64,000 bases of DNA from Prochlorococcus marinus XMU1419 (GTDB lineage: Bacteria; Cyanobacteriota; Cyanobacteriia; PCC-6307; Cyanobiaceae): contig NZ_JAAORO010000003.1 of the NCBI RefSeq assembly GCF_017695955.1, positions 186,001 through 250,000 of the forward strand. The letters are read 5' to 3'. Below the pieces are notes generated by a model. The model was not told where the DNA came from and searched no databases. It saw only the letters and a list, made by a program, of their open reading frames with translations. This document shows, piece by piece, positions 26,674 through 35,407 of the stretch. The number at the start of each line of letters is the position of its first letter. Position 1 is the stretch's first letter. Both the position numbers and the translations under genes were made by a program.

Positions 26674-28025
26674 ATATTAAATTGTTCCTTTACCTCCCAG
26701 CCTTCCAATTTTCCTGGATTTAATAGCCCTTTAGGATCAAATTTTAATTTGGCTTTTACTTGATCTGCGTCAACCACTCCTAGGCCTCCGCCTTCGACAG
26801 TTAAAACATGGGGATTAAAAATAAACGCCCCAAGTTTCTTACAATCTTCCATGATTTCATTTAATTCATCTATCCCATTCCACCTTAATACAGGCAAAGC
26901 GGCTAATCGTGGTGACCCTTGTTGAGAAACTGCCTCTAGATGCCAAAGAACTTTTTTACCCCATTTTTTTCTCAAAAAATTTATCAATTCTAGTTCATTA
27001 TTAAGTGGCAAAAGCATCTGCAAATAAGTCCAATTTTTATCCCTAGATCTCATATGAAGAGTTGTATGATTCCATACGACTTCAGAAATTCCATTAACGA
27101 GTTTTTCTTCTTCCCCAAGTAGGGTAAATTCAACTTTGAATTTTTTACAAATCGACTCGATCGTTTTTGTTCCTCCAAGAGTAGATTGAATTAATATCTT
27201 GTGACTTCTAAGATTACTTTTAAACCATTTTGGCATTTGATCTACAATTTCATCTTCAAGAATTGCTCCCAGTTTCAGATCAATTGCAGCGCTTGTAAGA
27301 GTTTTTAATATTTCTATTGTTTTTTCAAATTCAAGGCAGTCGATAACTATTGAATACCACTTACGTTTGATATCAGTAGCAAGTAATAAAGAAGTAATTA
27401 TTCCATTAGTCCCATAAGCATGATTAAGAGGTTCGGATTCTTCAGCATCAAATTTTAATAAATCAGGTTTTTCATTCATAGTCACTGCCTCTAAACCAAT
27501 AAGATTGCCTGGATCTCTTAAAAATCCCCACCTAATTGACCCAATACCTCCTGATCCGCCTGCAATAAAGCCTCCAATTGTAGCGGTTTTCCAAGTACTA
27601 GGAAGCAACCTTAATTCCCTTCCATATTTTTCTAATTGTTTATTCAAATCTCCCATAATACATCCAGACTGTGCTTTCACAAAACCTGTATCTGGATCAA
27701 ATTCTTCTAACTTATTAAAGTGACTCATCTGCATTACAACTCCTTTAAACAATGGAACAGCTTGTCCATAATTGCCTGTTCCTGAGCCCCGTAAAGTAAG
27801 AGGGATAGAAAATTCCCAACAAATTTTTGCTACTTTCTTCACCGCGTTATAATCACTAGGTCTTACCACCAAATCAGCGATACATTCGTCTAATCTTTCA
27901 GTAAGGATTGGAGAGTAGTTATAAAAATCTTTTGAAAGTCTTTTTACCTCGGATTGGCTTTCAATAATTTCTAAGTTTTTGACTTCCCTAAATTTGTCTA
28001 AAAATTTAAGACTATTTGATGTCAT
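26670..28025 (-). CDS. FAD-linked oxidase, GlcD/lactate dehydrogenase-like
   Basis: A 451-residue FAD-binding PCMH-fold oxidoreductase. The FAD domain has LTLRGSGTGNYGQAVPLFKG (about 96-115), FVKAQSGCIMGDLN and PSTWKTATIGGFIAGGSGG; the C-terminal part has HVLTVEGGGLGVVDADQV and the closing FDPKGLLNPGKLEGW typical of glycolate oxidase GlcD and D-lactate dehydrogenases. No iron-sulfur cluster cysteines are present. The substrate is not evident; a photorespiratory glycolate or lactate role is plausible but not shown. It follows the deaminase-like gene by 38 bp on the same strand. Confidence 0.85.
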   Translation of the reverse strand: MTSNSLKFLDKFREVKNLEIIESQSEVKRLSKDFYNYSPILTERLDECIADLVVRPSDYNAVKKVAKICWEFSIPLTLRGSGTGNYGQAVPLFKGVVMQMSHFNKLEEFDPDTGFVKAQSGCIMGDLNKQLEKYGRELRLLPSTWKTATIGGFIAGGSGGIGSIRWGFLRDPGNLIGLEAVTMNEKPDLLKFDAEESEPLNHAYGTNGIITSLLLATDIKRKWYSIVIDCLEFEKTIEILKTLTSAAIDLKLGAILEDEIVDQMPKWFKSNLRSHKILIQSTLGGTKTIESICKKFKVEFTLLGEEEKLVNGISEVVWNHTTLHMRSRDKNWTYLQMLLPLNNELELINFLRKKWGKKVLWHLEAVSQQGSPRLAALPVLRWNGIDELNEIMEDCKKLGAFIFNPHVLTVEGGGLGVVDADQVKAKLKFDPKGLLNPGKLEGWEVKEQFNI

Positions 28026-28063
28026 TAATAAGATTTCTTGTGTTTAATATATAAATTAGTCGA

Positions 28064-29299
28064 TTAGCAATATAAATCGCCTTTTATATATACTTTTCTC
28101 TTTAAAGTAGTTGAAAAAACATCTGCCCATCTTTGCGCATCTAAAATTACAAAGTCAGCAGGGCAACCTTTTTTAATTAAACCATCCCATTTTAAATTTA
28201 ATAATCTGCTTGGAGCTAAAAAAATAGAAGATAGAGTCATTCTCTCCCAGGGATTTAGTTGAAGCATAGGTATCGAGCAAGACAACATATAAAAAGGATC
28301 AAAATTACCAAATGGGTACCAAGGGTCTTGAACATTATCACTACCCAGAGATACATCCACATGTGATTTTTGTAGTTGCTTTAATGGCGCAACTGGTCTT
28401 TTTAATGATGTAGTGTTATTACTTCGATTAAGCAGCCAAAAATTTGTCAGGGGTAAAGCAATAACCTTAATATTATTCTCAGCCATTTTTTCTCCTAAAT
28501 TTAAAATCTCTCTATGGCTTAGAGAAATAAGACTACTCAAATGACTACAAGTAATAGGAATACTATTAATTTTTAAATTTTCGATTGTTTCTAATAAAAC
28601 TTTTATTCCTGCTCCTGGCTCAATAATTGACTCATCAATATGCAAATCAATTTCTAATTTATATTTACTCGCGAGAAAAAGCATCTTCGCAAGAAATTTG
28701 CTTGTATTTTTTTTGTTGAAAGGGGGTACGATAACGCCTCCTAAAATGCCTCCATTAGAGGAAAATATTTTTGCCAACTCTTCTCCATTAGAAGTATCCC
28801 AAAATTCCAATGGAGCTAAAGCAACGAATTGTAAAGTCAACTCAGATGAAAATTTTTTTTGTAATTTAAAAAGTTCATTCCAAATATCAATAGATTGACT
28901 TTTGTATATATCAATATGACTTCTAATAGCTCGGTATCCATTTTGTATGGCAAGTTTTAATGATTTCTCAACTCTTTCTAGAACCTTATCTGTAGTTCTT
29001 GTTTTATGTTCTTCAAGATTTACTGATAATGCTCCTCCATAATTTGATTCCAGATTAGGAAAGTCTGCCCATGTAAATGATTTATCAAAATGTGAATGCG
29101 TTTCAACAAATCTTGGAAATAAAATATTTTTTGGTTTTGTAACTTTATTTTTTGAAGGCATTAGCTCAGAAACAAATCCATCTTCCCAACTTATGGAAAC
29201 TGAACATAAATCCTCTACATCAATAATGAGGTTATCAAAGTCTTCTATTAAACAAAGGCTTCTGGGAATAAGAACCTCAGCTGTGCCAGAATTACTCAA
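28064..29299 (-). CDS. cytosine-deaminase-like amidohydrolase
   Basis: A 411-residue amidohydrolase. The metal-binding signature is HSHFDKSF (about 87-94); later ligands are DLHIDESIIEPGAGI (His and the general-acid Glu), ITCSHLSSL and LGSDNVQDPWYPFGN. The last motif closely resembles the DDVFDPWYPLG loop of CodA-type cytosine deaminases, which act on cytosine, creatinine-like or related ring amidines. Substrate in this organism is uncertain. First gene of a two-gene minus-strand unit with the FAD oxidase; divergent from tRNA-His. Confidence 0.82.
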   Translation of the reverse strand: MSNSGTAEVLIPRSLCLIEDFDNLIIDVEDLCSVSISWEDGFVSELMPSKNKVTKPKNILFPRFVETHSHFDKSFTWADFPNLESNYGGALSVNLEEHKTRTTDKVLERVEKSLKLAIQNGYRAIRSHIDIYKSQSIDIWNELFKLQKKFSSELTLQFVALAPLEFWDTSNGEELAKIFSSNGGILGGVIVPPFNKKNTSKFLAKMLFLASKYKLEIDLHIDESIIEPGAGIKVLLETIENLKINSIPITCSHLSSLISLSHREILNLGEKMAENNIKVIALPLTNFWLLNRSNNTTSLKRPVAPLKQLQKSHVDVSLGSDNVQDPWYPFGNFDPFYMLSCSIPMLQLNPWERMTLSSIFLAPSRLLNLKWDGLIKKGCPADFVILDAQRWADVFSTTLKRKVYIKGDLYC

Positions 29300-29428
29300 A
29301 TTTTTTTAATTTTCTTTTATTTTAAAACATTAGAAAACTTTACTGAATTAGAAAATAATTCAAATTTCGATAAAAGATAAAATAACTATGAAAAATTACC
29401 CTCGAGTTGTTAGATTTAGTAATGTGCG

Positions 29429-29501
29429 GCGGGCGTCGCCAAGTGGTTAAGGCAGCGGCTTGTGGCGCCGCTATTCGGGGGTTCGAATCCCCTCGCTCGC
29501 C
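29429..29501 (+). tRNA. tRNA-His (GTG anticodon)
   Basis: Acceptor GCGGGCG pairs with CGCTCGC (one G-T pair); an extra G at 29428 can serve as G-1 opposite C at 29501, the hallmark of tRNA-His. D-arm CGCCAAGTGGTTAAGGC; anticodon stem GCGGC/GCCGC around TTGTGGC gives GTG; T-loop TTCGAAT. Followed after 71 bp by miaB. Confidence 0.97.
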
Positions 29502-29572
29502 CTCAAAAAATTGCAGCAAAATTATTAAACTTGTAATTTTGAATTAAAGAATCATAAAAAATTCCTAGCAAA

Positions 29573-30967
29573 GTGCTAACAAAAACAAAACCAGACGAAA
29601 AAAAATTTCAAAAGAATTCAACTACTAGCAGTTATTGGATAACCACATTTGGATGCCAAATGAATAAGGCTGATTCTGAGAGAATGGCTGGGACATTAGA
29701 GAAAATGGGATACACCAGAGCAGATAATGAATTAAATGCCGATTTGGTTTTGTACAATACATGCACTATTAGAGATAATGCAGAGCAAAAAGTTTATAGC
29801 TTTCTAGGAAGACAAGCAAAAAGAAAGCATAAGACGCCTACCTTAAAACTTATTGTTGCAGGTTGCCTTGCTCAGCAAGAGGGAGAGTCCTTACTAAGAA
29901 GGGTCCCAGAACTTGACCTAGTAATGGGGCCTCAACACGTAAATAATCTTGAGAATCTTCTGGGGAAAGTTGATTTAGGAAATCAAGTTGCTGCTACAGA
30001 AGAAACCTTCATTTCTGAAGATATAACAAGTGCTAGGAGAGAAAGCTCTATTTGTGGCTGGGTTAATATTATTTATGGATGTAATGAAAGATGTTCATAT
30101 TGTGTAGTCCCCTCAGTCAGAGGGAAAGAGCAATCGAGATATCCAAATGCGATAAAAAGTGAGATCCAAAAATTGGCTGATGATAATTTTAAAGAAATCA
30201 CTCTTTTGGGTCAGAACATTGATGCTTATGGTAGAGATCTTCCAGGAACTACAAAAGAGGGGAGAAAAGAAAATACTCTAACTGATCTTTTGTATTATAT
30301 TCATGATGTTAAAGGAATTCGCAGAATAAGATTCGCTACTAGTCATCCAAGATATTTTTCAAAAAGGTTGATTAAAGCTTGTTATGAACTTGATAAAGTC
30401 TGTGAACATTTCCATATCCCCTTCCAAAGTGGAAATGATGAAATTTTAAAGCAAATGTCCAGAGGATACACTATCAAAAAGTATAAAAATATTATCGAAA
30501 ATATTAGATCCTTAATGCCATATGCATCAATCACAGCTGACGCAATAGTGGCTTTCCCAGGAGAAACTGAACAACAATATCAAGATACATTAAAGCTGAT
30601 AGCAGAAATTGGCTTCGATCAGGTGAATACAGCAGCATACTCTCCAAGACCAAACACACCTGCAGCAGTTTGGTCGAATCAACTTTCGGAAGAGGTGAAA
30701 AAAGCTAGATTGCAGGAAATTAATGATTTGGTCGAGAAAACTGCTAGGAGTAGAAATCAAAGATATGTCAACAATATTGAAAGCGTTTTAATTGAGGGTT
30801 TAAATCCAAAAAGTTCCTCACAAATTATGGGTAGAACTAGAACAAATAGATTAACTTTCGTAGAGATTCCCAAAAATATTAACTTTAATTTTTCATTGGG
30901 AGATGAGATTAATGTCAGAATTAATCAAGCAAGACCTTTTTCTTTAACAGGCAAACTTTGCTTATAG
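29573..30967 (+). CDS. miaB: tRNA-2-methylthio-N6-dimethylallyladenosine synthase MiaB
   Basis: A 464-residue radical-SAM methylthiotransferase that modifies A37 of tRNAs reading UNN codons. The N-terminal cluster cysteines are C28 ([14 protein letters not shown]), C64 ([13 protein letters not shown]) and C98 ([10 protein letters not shown]); the radical-SAM triad is C170, C174, C177 ([12 protein letters not shown]); [20 protein letters not shown] and a C-terminal TRAM domain complete the family order. Start GTG at 29573. It is 6 bp upstream of ddl. Confidence 0.96.
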   Translation: MLTKTKPDEKKFQKNSTTSSYWITTFGCQMNKADSERMAGTLEKMGYTRADNELNADLVLYNTCTIRDNAEQKVYSFLGRQAKRKHKTPTLKLIVAGCLAQQEGESLLRRVPELDLVMGPQHVNNLENLLGKVDLGNQVAATEETFISEDITSARRESSICGWVNIIYGCNERCSYCVVPSVRGKEQSRYPNAIKSEIQKLADDNFKEITLLGQNIDAYGRDLPGTTKEGRKENTLTDLLYYIHDVKGIRRIRFATSHPRYFSKRLIKACYELDKVCEHFHIPFQSGNDEILKQMSRGYTIKKYKNIIENIRSLMPYASITADAIVAFPGETEQQYQDTLKLIAEIGFDQVNTAAYSPRPNTPAAVWSNQLSEEVKKARLQEINDLVEKTARSRNQRYVNNIESVLIEGLNPKSSSQIMGRTRTNRLTFVEIPKNINFNFSLGDEINVRINQARPFSLTGKLCL

Positions 30968-30973
30968 CCTTAA

Positions 30974-32041
30974 ATGATTGGGGAACAGAAAAAATGTATT
31001 GGGTTAATATTTGGTGGGAAATCCAATGAACATGAAGTATCAATATCCTCTGCAAAAACGGTTTTTCAAGCTTTAAATTCAGAAATAAACAAACAACGCT
31101 TTGCTGTAAAACCCTTTTACATCAACAAATATGGAGATTGGCTTGATAGTAATAGTTCAGAAAAAATCCTAATTGGTGAAATTGAAAATAATAAAACAAA
31201 AAAACAAGAAGTTTTTAATCAAGAAAAAATTAACTTTCTTGAGGGAATTGAATTTCAAAATGTTGACGTTTGGTTTCCTATTCTCCATGGATTTAATGGG
31301 GAAGACGGTTCAATTCACGGCTTACTGAAATACACCAAGAAACCTTTAGTCGGATGTGGAATATTAGGCTCCGCTTTAGGAATGGATAAAATTATGATGA
31401 AAACAATTTTCTCACATCTAAAAATTCCACAAGTTAATTATCTAGTTTTTCAAAATGAAGATCTCGATGATAAAGAAGTAAAAAATAAAATAATTGATGA
31501 GATTTTAAAAAAATTTAATTTTCCTATTTTTGTTAAGCCATCTAACTCTGGATCATCTCTTGGCATCTCAAAAGTCCTAAATGAATCAGAAATATCACAA
31601 GCCTTGGAAAAGGCATGGAAAACTGATCCAAGAATTTTAGTAGAGGAAGGTTTAGACGTTAGAGAAATTGAATGCGGAATAATGGGGAATTCAAAACTCT
31701 TAGTCTCTGAGATAGGAGAAGTAAAGTACGAAAAAGACTGGTACGATTACGATTGTAAATACAACTCAAATAATAAGATAACAATTCCCGCCGAATTAGA
31801 TTCTAAAATCACCAAACAAATTAAAGAAATCGCTATTCAAAGTTGTAAAGCATTAAATATTTTTGGTTTTGCAAGGGTAGATTTCTTTTTAGAGAAATCT
31901 TCAAATAAAATTTTATTAAACGAAATCAATACAATTCCAGGTTTTACAAAAAAAAGCATGTTTCCAATGCTTTGGAGAGCTTCAGGTTTAAATATTGAAC
32001 AACTTGTGGCTAAACTAGTAGATATATCTCTAGATTTATAA
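30974..32041 (+). CDS. ddl: D-alanine--D-alanine ligase
   Basis: A 355-residue ATP-grasp enzyme joining two D-alanines for peptidoglycan. GLIFGGKSNEHEVSISSAKT (10-29) is the N-terminal signature, LHGFNGEDGSIHGLL (about 102-116) the second, FVKPSNSGSSLGISKV the ATP-grasp core, and LLNEINTIPGFTKKSMFP the C-terminal signature with metal ligands. It begins the ddl, membrane protein, ftsQ, ftsZ envelope/division run. Confidence 0.96.
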   Translation: MIGEQKKCIGLIFGGKSNEHEVSISSAKTVFQALNSEINKQRFAVKPFYINKYGDWLDSNSSEKILIGEIENNKTKKQEVFNQEKINFLEGIEFQNVDVWFPILHGFNGEDGSIHGLLKYTKKPLVGCGILGSALGMDKIMMKTIFSHLKIPQVNYLVFQNEDLDDKEVKNKIIDEILKKFNFPIFVKPSNSGSSLGISKVLNESEISQALEKAWKTDPRILVEEGLDVREIECGIMGNSKLLVSEIGEVKYEKDWYDYDCKYNSNNKITIPAELDSKITKQIKEIAIQSCKALNIFGFARVDFFLEKSSNKILLNEINTIPGFTKKSMFPMLWRASGLNIEQLVAKLVDISLDL

Positions 32042-32051
32042 TTCAAATAAA

Positions 32052-32462
32052 ATGTTGCATGGACTTCTTTGGTTGCCATTACTTTTAATCTTCATTTTAT
32101 TAACTGCTTTAGGTTGGTTAGAAAGGAGAAGGCAAAATCTTTTTAGGAGCTGGGCAAATGGTTCTGAACTTTGTAAGTTAGATAGTTCATGTGCAGCGTC
32201 TTTAAAAGATGGAGAATTAAGATGGAGCGCATTTGAAGCTGGCACATTTGAAGAAAAAGATAGTTTTACCATCAAGAAACTAGAGCTTGTAGAATTGATG
32301 GCCTTAACCTCAGGAGAAGCTCCTTTAACAAATGAATCTCAAGGAAAGTGCAGGCTTAGACTAGTAGGTAATGGGAAAGAGATGGATGTACCATTTTCAG
32401 ATGCAGAAAAGGCGAGAGAATGGATGGACCAATTGATGGAAAAAGCTCGATGTGATTTGTGA
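32052..32462 (+). CDS. membrane-anchored cyanobacterial hypothetical protein
   Basis: A 136-residue protein. An N-terminal helix (LLWLPLLLIFILLTALGWL, about residues 4-22) is followed by a basic stretch (ERRRQNLFRSW) and a soluble domain rich in beta-prone residues, with DSFTIKKLELVELMAL and CRLRLVGNGKEMDVPFSDAEKAREWMDQL. The latter pattern looks like a small PH-like or ligand-binding fold, but I cannot name a family. Placed between ddl and ftsQ and overlapping ftsQ by 11 bp, so it is translated with cell-division genes; a role in division or cell-wall assembly is inference from position. Confidence 0.8.
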   Translation: MLHGLLWLPLLLIFILLTALGWLERRRQNLFRSWANGSELCKLDSSCAASLKDGELRWSAFEAGTFEEKDSFTIKKLELVELMALTSGEAPLTNESQGKCRLRLVGNGKEMDVPFSDAEKAREWMDQLMEKARCDL

Positions 32463-33183
32463 AAAAACTGGAAAAATTAGTAATAGAAGTTTCATATTTC
32501 TATTCGCGTTTCTAATTTCGACAAGCTTAATAAGCCTAAACACTTTAAAAAAGGTTAACGTCCAGGATATTAAAATTTCTGGAAGTAAATTATTCTCTAA
32601 GAATGATTTGATAAATAATTCTTCTTTAAAATTTCCAAGTCGGTTAATTTCTATTAAAACAAAGATTTTAGAGATGGAATTAAAACAAAATTTATCACTC
32701 AAAAAGGTTTCAGTTAATAGACAAATATTTCCTTTTGGTTTAAAGATTTATTTAGATACAAGAACGCCAATAGCTTACGGTGAAAAAATATTAGATGGTA
32801 AAAAGATATTAGGTTTTATCGATAAAGATGGGATTTTTATTAAGAAAGAGAACGTAGAAAAAAAAAATTTGCCTAAATTAAGCATACAAGTTTTTGGATG
32901 GAAGGAAAAATTTAGAGATGTATTATCTAAAATCTTAATTGCTCAAGATAATTATGAATTTGAAGTAGTTAAAATTACCTTTTCTTCAAATGGATTTTTA
33001 ACTATTGAGGAAAAAGATTTAAAAACAATATTCCTTGGATTTAATCGAAAATTAATCGATTATCAATTACAAATAATCAATAATCTAAAAATCGAACTAG
33101 AGGAAAATAATTTCTCTAAAAAAATAGATAATATTGACCTTACTGATCCAAACAAACCAAAAATAAAAGTGTTCAAACCCTAA
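32452..33183 (+). CDS. ftsQ: cell division protein FtsQ
   Basis: A 243-residue bitopic protein: short cytoplasmic start, one membrane helix (SFIFLFAFLISTSLISL, about 13-29), then a POTRA domain (VNVQDIKISGSKLFSKNDLI, about 34-53) and the FtsQ beta domain (VNRQIFPFGLKIYLDTRTPIAY ... LGFIDKDGIFI). It links early and late division proteins in the periplasm. Sequence is weakly conserved, as usual for FtsQ, but architecture and position before ftsZ are decisive. Start GTG, overlapping the preceding gene by 11 bp. Confidence 0.88.
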   Translation: MICEKTGKISNRSFIFLFAFLISTSLISLNTLKKVNVQDIKISGSKLFSKNDLINNSSLKFPSRLISIKTKILEMELKQNLSLKKVSVNRQIFPFGLKIYLDTRTPIAYGEKILDGKKILGFIDKDGIFIKKENVEKKNLPKLSIQVFGWKEKFRDVLSKILIAQDNYEFEVVKITFSSNGFLTIEEKDLKTIFLGFNRKLIDYQLQIINNLKIELEENNFSKKIDNIDLTDPNKPKIKVFKP

Positions 33184-33278
33184 TAATTCGAAACAAGTTT
33201 TATAAAAGTTTTTTTAATTATTAAAGTATTGATAAGGGTTTTTATTATTAACTCGAATTTTTAATTAGTTAATATTTA

Positions 33279-33301
33279 AGGATTTTATTCAAGAAAATCC
33301 T
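33279..33301 (+). repeat. hairpin in the ftsZ upstream region
   Basis: A perfect 8-bp inverted repeat, AGGATTTT and AAAATCCT, with loop ATTCAAG, lies 60 bp before the ftsZ ATG. No T-run follows it, so it is not a standard terminator for ftsQ. It may fold in the ftsZ leader RNA or mark a palindromic binding site. Confidence 0.6.
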
Positions 33302-33361
33302 ACATATGAGCTTTAGTGAGTTCATAATGCACCCATTACCAGTATTAGAATTTATTCAAAG

Positions 33362-34477
33362 ATGAGCTTCGGAAACAATCCTAACTTTGATCAATCAAAA
33401 GAAATTCTTCCAAGTCAAAATGCCAAAATTGAAGTAATAGGCGTAGGAGGCGGAGGAAGCAATGCTGTAAACAGGATGATTAATAGTGATCTTGAAGGAG
33501 TTTCATTCAGAGTCCTTAATACAGATGCACAAGCTTTGCTTCAGTCCTCTGCTAATACAAGAGTCCAGTTAGGTCAAAACTTAACAAGAGGTCTTGGGGC
33601 TGGAGGAAATCCAAGCATTGGTCAAAAAGCTGCTGAAGAATCAAGAGATGAGCTTCAACAGTCATTAGAAGGGTCTGACTTGGTTTTTATAGCCGCTGGA
33701 ATGGGTGGTGGTACTGGTACTGGAGCAGCTCCAGTTGTAGCTGAAGTAGCAAAGCAAAGCGGTGCATTAACAATTGGCATAGTTACTAAACCATTTTCTT
33801 TCGAAGGGAAAAGAAGAATGCGTCAAGCAGAAGAAGGAATTGCAAGATTAGCAGAAAATGTTGACACATTAATTGTTATACCAAATGATCGTTTAAAGGA
33901 AGTTTCTGCAGGTGCCTCTATTCAAGAAGCGTTCAGAAATGCTGATGATGTTTTAAGGATGGGAGTAAAAGGCATAAGCGAAGTAATTACCCGCCCAGGT
34001 GAGGTTAATCTTGATTTTGCAGATGTAAGATCAGTAATGACTGAAGCAGGAACAGCGCTTCTTGGTATGGGTATTGGATCTGGTCGATCTAGAGCCATAG
34101 AGGCTGCTCAAGCTGCTATCAATAGTCCATTATTAGAAGCGGGAAGAATTGATGGAGCGAAAGGTTGTTTAGTTAATATTACTGGGGGAAGAGATTTGAC
34201 TCTTGACGATGTAAATTCGGTGGGAGAAGTAATTAGTGATGTTGTAGATCAGGATGCAAATATAATCGTTGGTCAAGCTGTTGACGAATCAATGGAAGGT
34301 GAGATACAGGTAACTGTAATTGCCACTGGTTTCGAAACAAATCAACCACTTAAACAGCAAAGATTAAAAAATAGATTATCTAATACTCCTTTATATAATT
34401 TTTCTGAAACCAAGGATAGCGGCGCAAATATACCTGAGTTTTTGAAATTAAGGCAAAATAAAAAAGATATTGATTAA
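33362..34477 (+). CDS. ftsZ: cell division protein FtsZ
   Basis: A 371-residue tubulin-like GTPase that forms the division ring. [14 protein letters not shown] (26-39), VLNTDAQAL, tubulin signature [10 protein letters not shown] (115-124), synergy-loop region [11 protein letters not shown] (about 218-228) and a C-terminal conserved peptide IPEFLKLRQ that binds partners such as Ftn2/ZipN and SepF. The C-terminal linker is short (about 45 residues). It has a 178-bp upstream spacer with a hairpin, unlike the tight spacing of ddl to ftsQ, suggesting its own promoter. Confidence 0.98.
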   Translation: MSFGNNPNFDQSKEILPSQNAKIEVIGVGGGGSNAVNRMINSDLEGVSFRVLNTDAQALLQSSANTRVQLGQNLTRGLGAGGNPSIGQKAAEESRDELQQSLEGSDLVFIAAGMGGGTGTGAAPVVAEVAKQSGALTIGIVTKPFSFEGKRRMRQAEEGIARLAENVDTLIVIPNDRLKEVSAGASIQEAFRNADDVLRMGVKGISEVITRPGEVNLDFADVRSVMTEAGTALLGMGIGSGRSRAIEAAQAAINSPLLEAGRIDGAKGCLVNITGGRDLTLDDVNSVGEVISDVVDQDANIIVGQAVDESMEGEIQVTVIATGFETNQPLKQQRLKNRLSNTPLYNFSETKDSGANIPEFLKLRQNKKDID

Positions 34478-34492
34478 TCGGTAAAGTAAAGT

Positions 34493-34586
34493 GACTCGGT
34501 TATCTCGCCTGCCTCAAGCATCCCTTGTGGCTGCTACCTTCCGGTCCTGACCAGGTTTAGGCGTTAAAACCGCGAAAGGCCGAGTC
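34493..34586 (-). ncRNA. ffs: signal recognition particle RNA (bacterial small type)
   Basis: On the minus strand the conserved apical domain reads GGTCAGGACCGGAAGGTAGC, the Ffh-binding loop of 4.5S/SRP RNA, and the ends pair (GACTCGGC with GCCGAGTC-like flanks, 34493-34499 and 34580-34586). Length of about 94 nt fits the small bacterial class. Its 3' end lies 16 bp from the ftsZ stop, so the two are convergent. The protein partner Ffh is encoded at 6445-7932. Confidence 0.95.
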
Positions 34587-34592
34587 GTGACT

Positions 34593-34598
34593 ATAATA
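34593..34598 (-). promoter_or_regulatory. putative -10 element for SRP RNA
   Basis: On the minus strand TATTAT sits 6 bp before the first paired base of the SRP RNA, the expected distance from a -10 box to the start of a leaderless stable RNA. No convincing -35 is visible. Confidence 0.5.
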
Positions 34599-34633
34599 GC
34601 AATTCTTGATTAAAAAAGATACATAAATCTCTT

Positions 34634-35407
34634 ATGTTACCTTCAGAACTCGTCAAATATAAAGAAAAATCTCAAAAGATTATTGCTTTAACGGCATGGG
34701 ACTCAATATCAGGATCTATTGCAGAACAAGCTAATGTTGATTTAGTTTTAGTGGGAGATTCCTTAGCAATGGTTTGTTTAGGGCACAAATCCACATTGCC
34801 CTTAACTATTGAAAACATTATTTATCACACTAATGCTGTAACTAGAGGGTTTAAAAAGAAAATTGAAGATCAACCTTTGGTCGTTTCCGATATGCCTTTT
34901 CTGACTTACCAATGTGGAGAGGATAAAGCTGTGGAGTATGCAGGGAAAATCATTCAAAGTACTTATGCAAAAGCTATAAAAGTTGAGGGAGCTGAACCAG
35001 AAATACAAAAAGTCATTTCAAGGCTAATAAGAATGGGGATCCCTGTTATGGGTCATATAGGTCTTACACCACAAAGCTTTTTAAATCAAGGATTAAAGAA
35101 ACAAGGAGAAAGTTTAGAAAGCAAAGAAAAAATAAAGAAAGAGGCTTCTATTCTCCAAGAAATAGGATGTTTTTCAATAGTTCTTGAACATATTCCTGAG
35201 TTGCTTGCTAAAGAAATACAAAATAACTTAACAATTCCCACGATAGGCATAGGTGCAGGAAATTTTTGCGATGGGCAAGTAAGAGTTACTGCAGATTTGT
35301 TAGGACTTAATGATGATCAACCACCATTCTGCAAACCTATTGTTAACGGGAAAAAATTATTCAATGATAAATTAAAAGAATGGGTGGCAGCTCAAAGACT
35401 TAATTAA
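34634..35407 (+). CDS. panB: 3-methyl-2-oxobutanoate hydroxymethyltransferase
   Basis: A 257-residue TIM-barrel enzyme that adds a hydroxymethyl group from methylene-THF to ketoisovalerate in pantothenate synthesis. LTAWDSISGSIAEQANVDLV, LVGDSLAMVCLGHKSTLPL (about 38-56), VVSDMPFLTYQ, KVEGA, MGHIGLTPQS and IGIGAGNFCDGQV are all present. Its last 8 bp overlap the convergent hemW gene. Confidence 0.96.
   Translation: MLPSELVKYKEKSQKIIALTAWDSISGSIAEQANVDLVLVGDSLAMVCLGHKSTLPLTIENIIYHTNAVTRGFKKKIEDQPLVVSDMPFLTYQCGEDKAVEYAGKIIQSTYAKAIKVEGAEPEIQKVISRLIRMGIPVMGHIGLTPQSFLNQGLKKQGESLESKEKIKKEASILQEIGCFSIVLEHIPELLAKEIQNNLTIPTIGIGAGNFCDGQVRVTADLLGLNDDQPPFCKPIVNGKKLFNDKLKEWVAAQRLN

Noticed and set aside
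31837-32275. Minus-strand frames antisense to ddl and the following membrane protein gene
   Set aside because: They are shadows of a clear ddl C-terminus and of the membrane protein frame; no independent signal.
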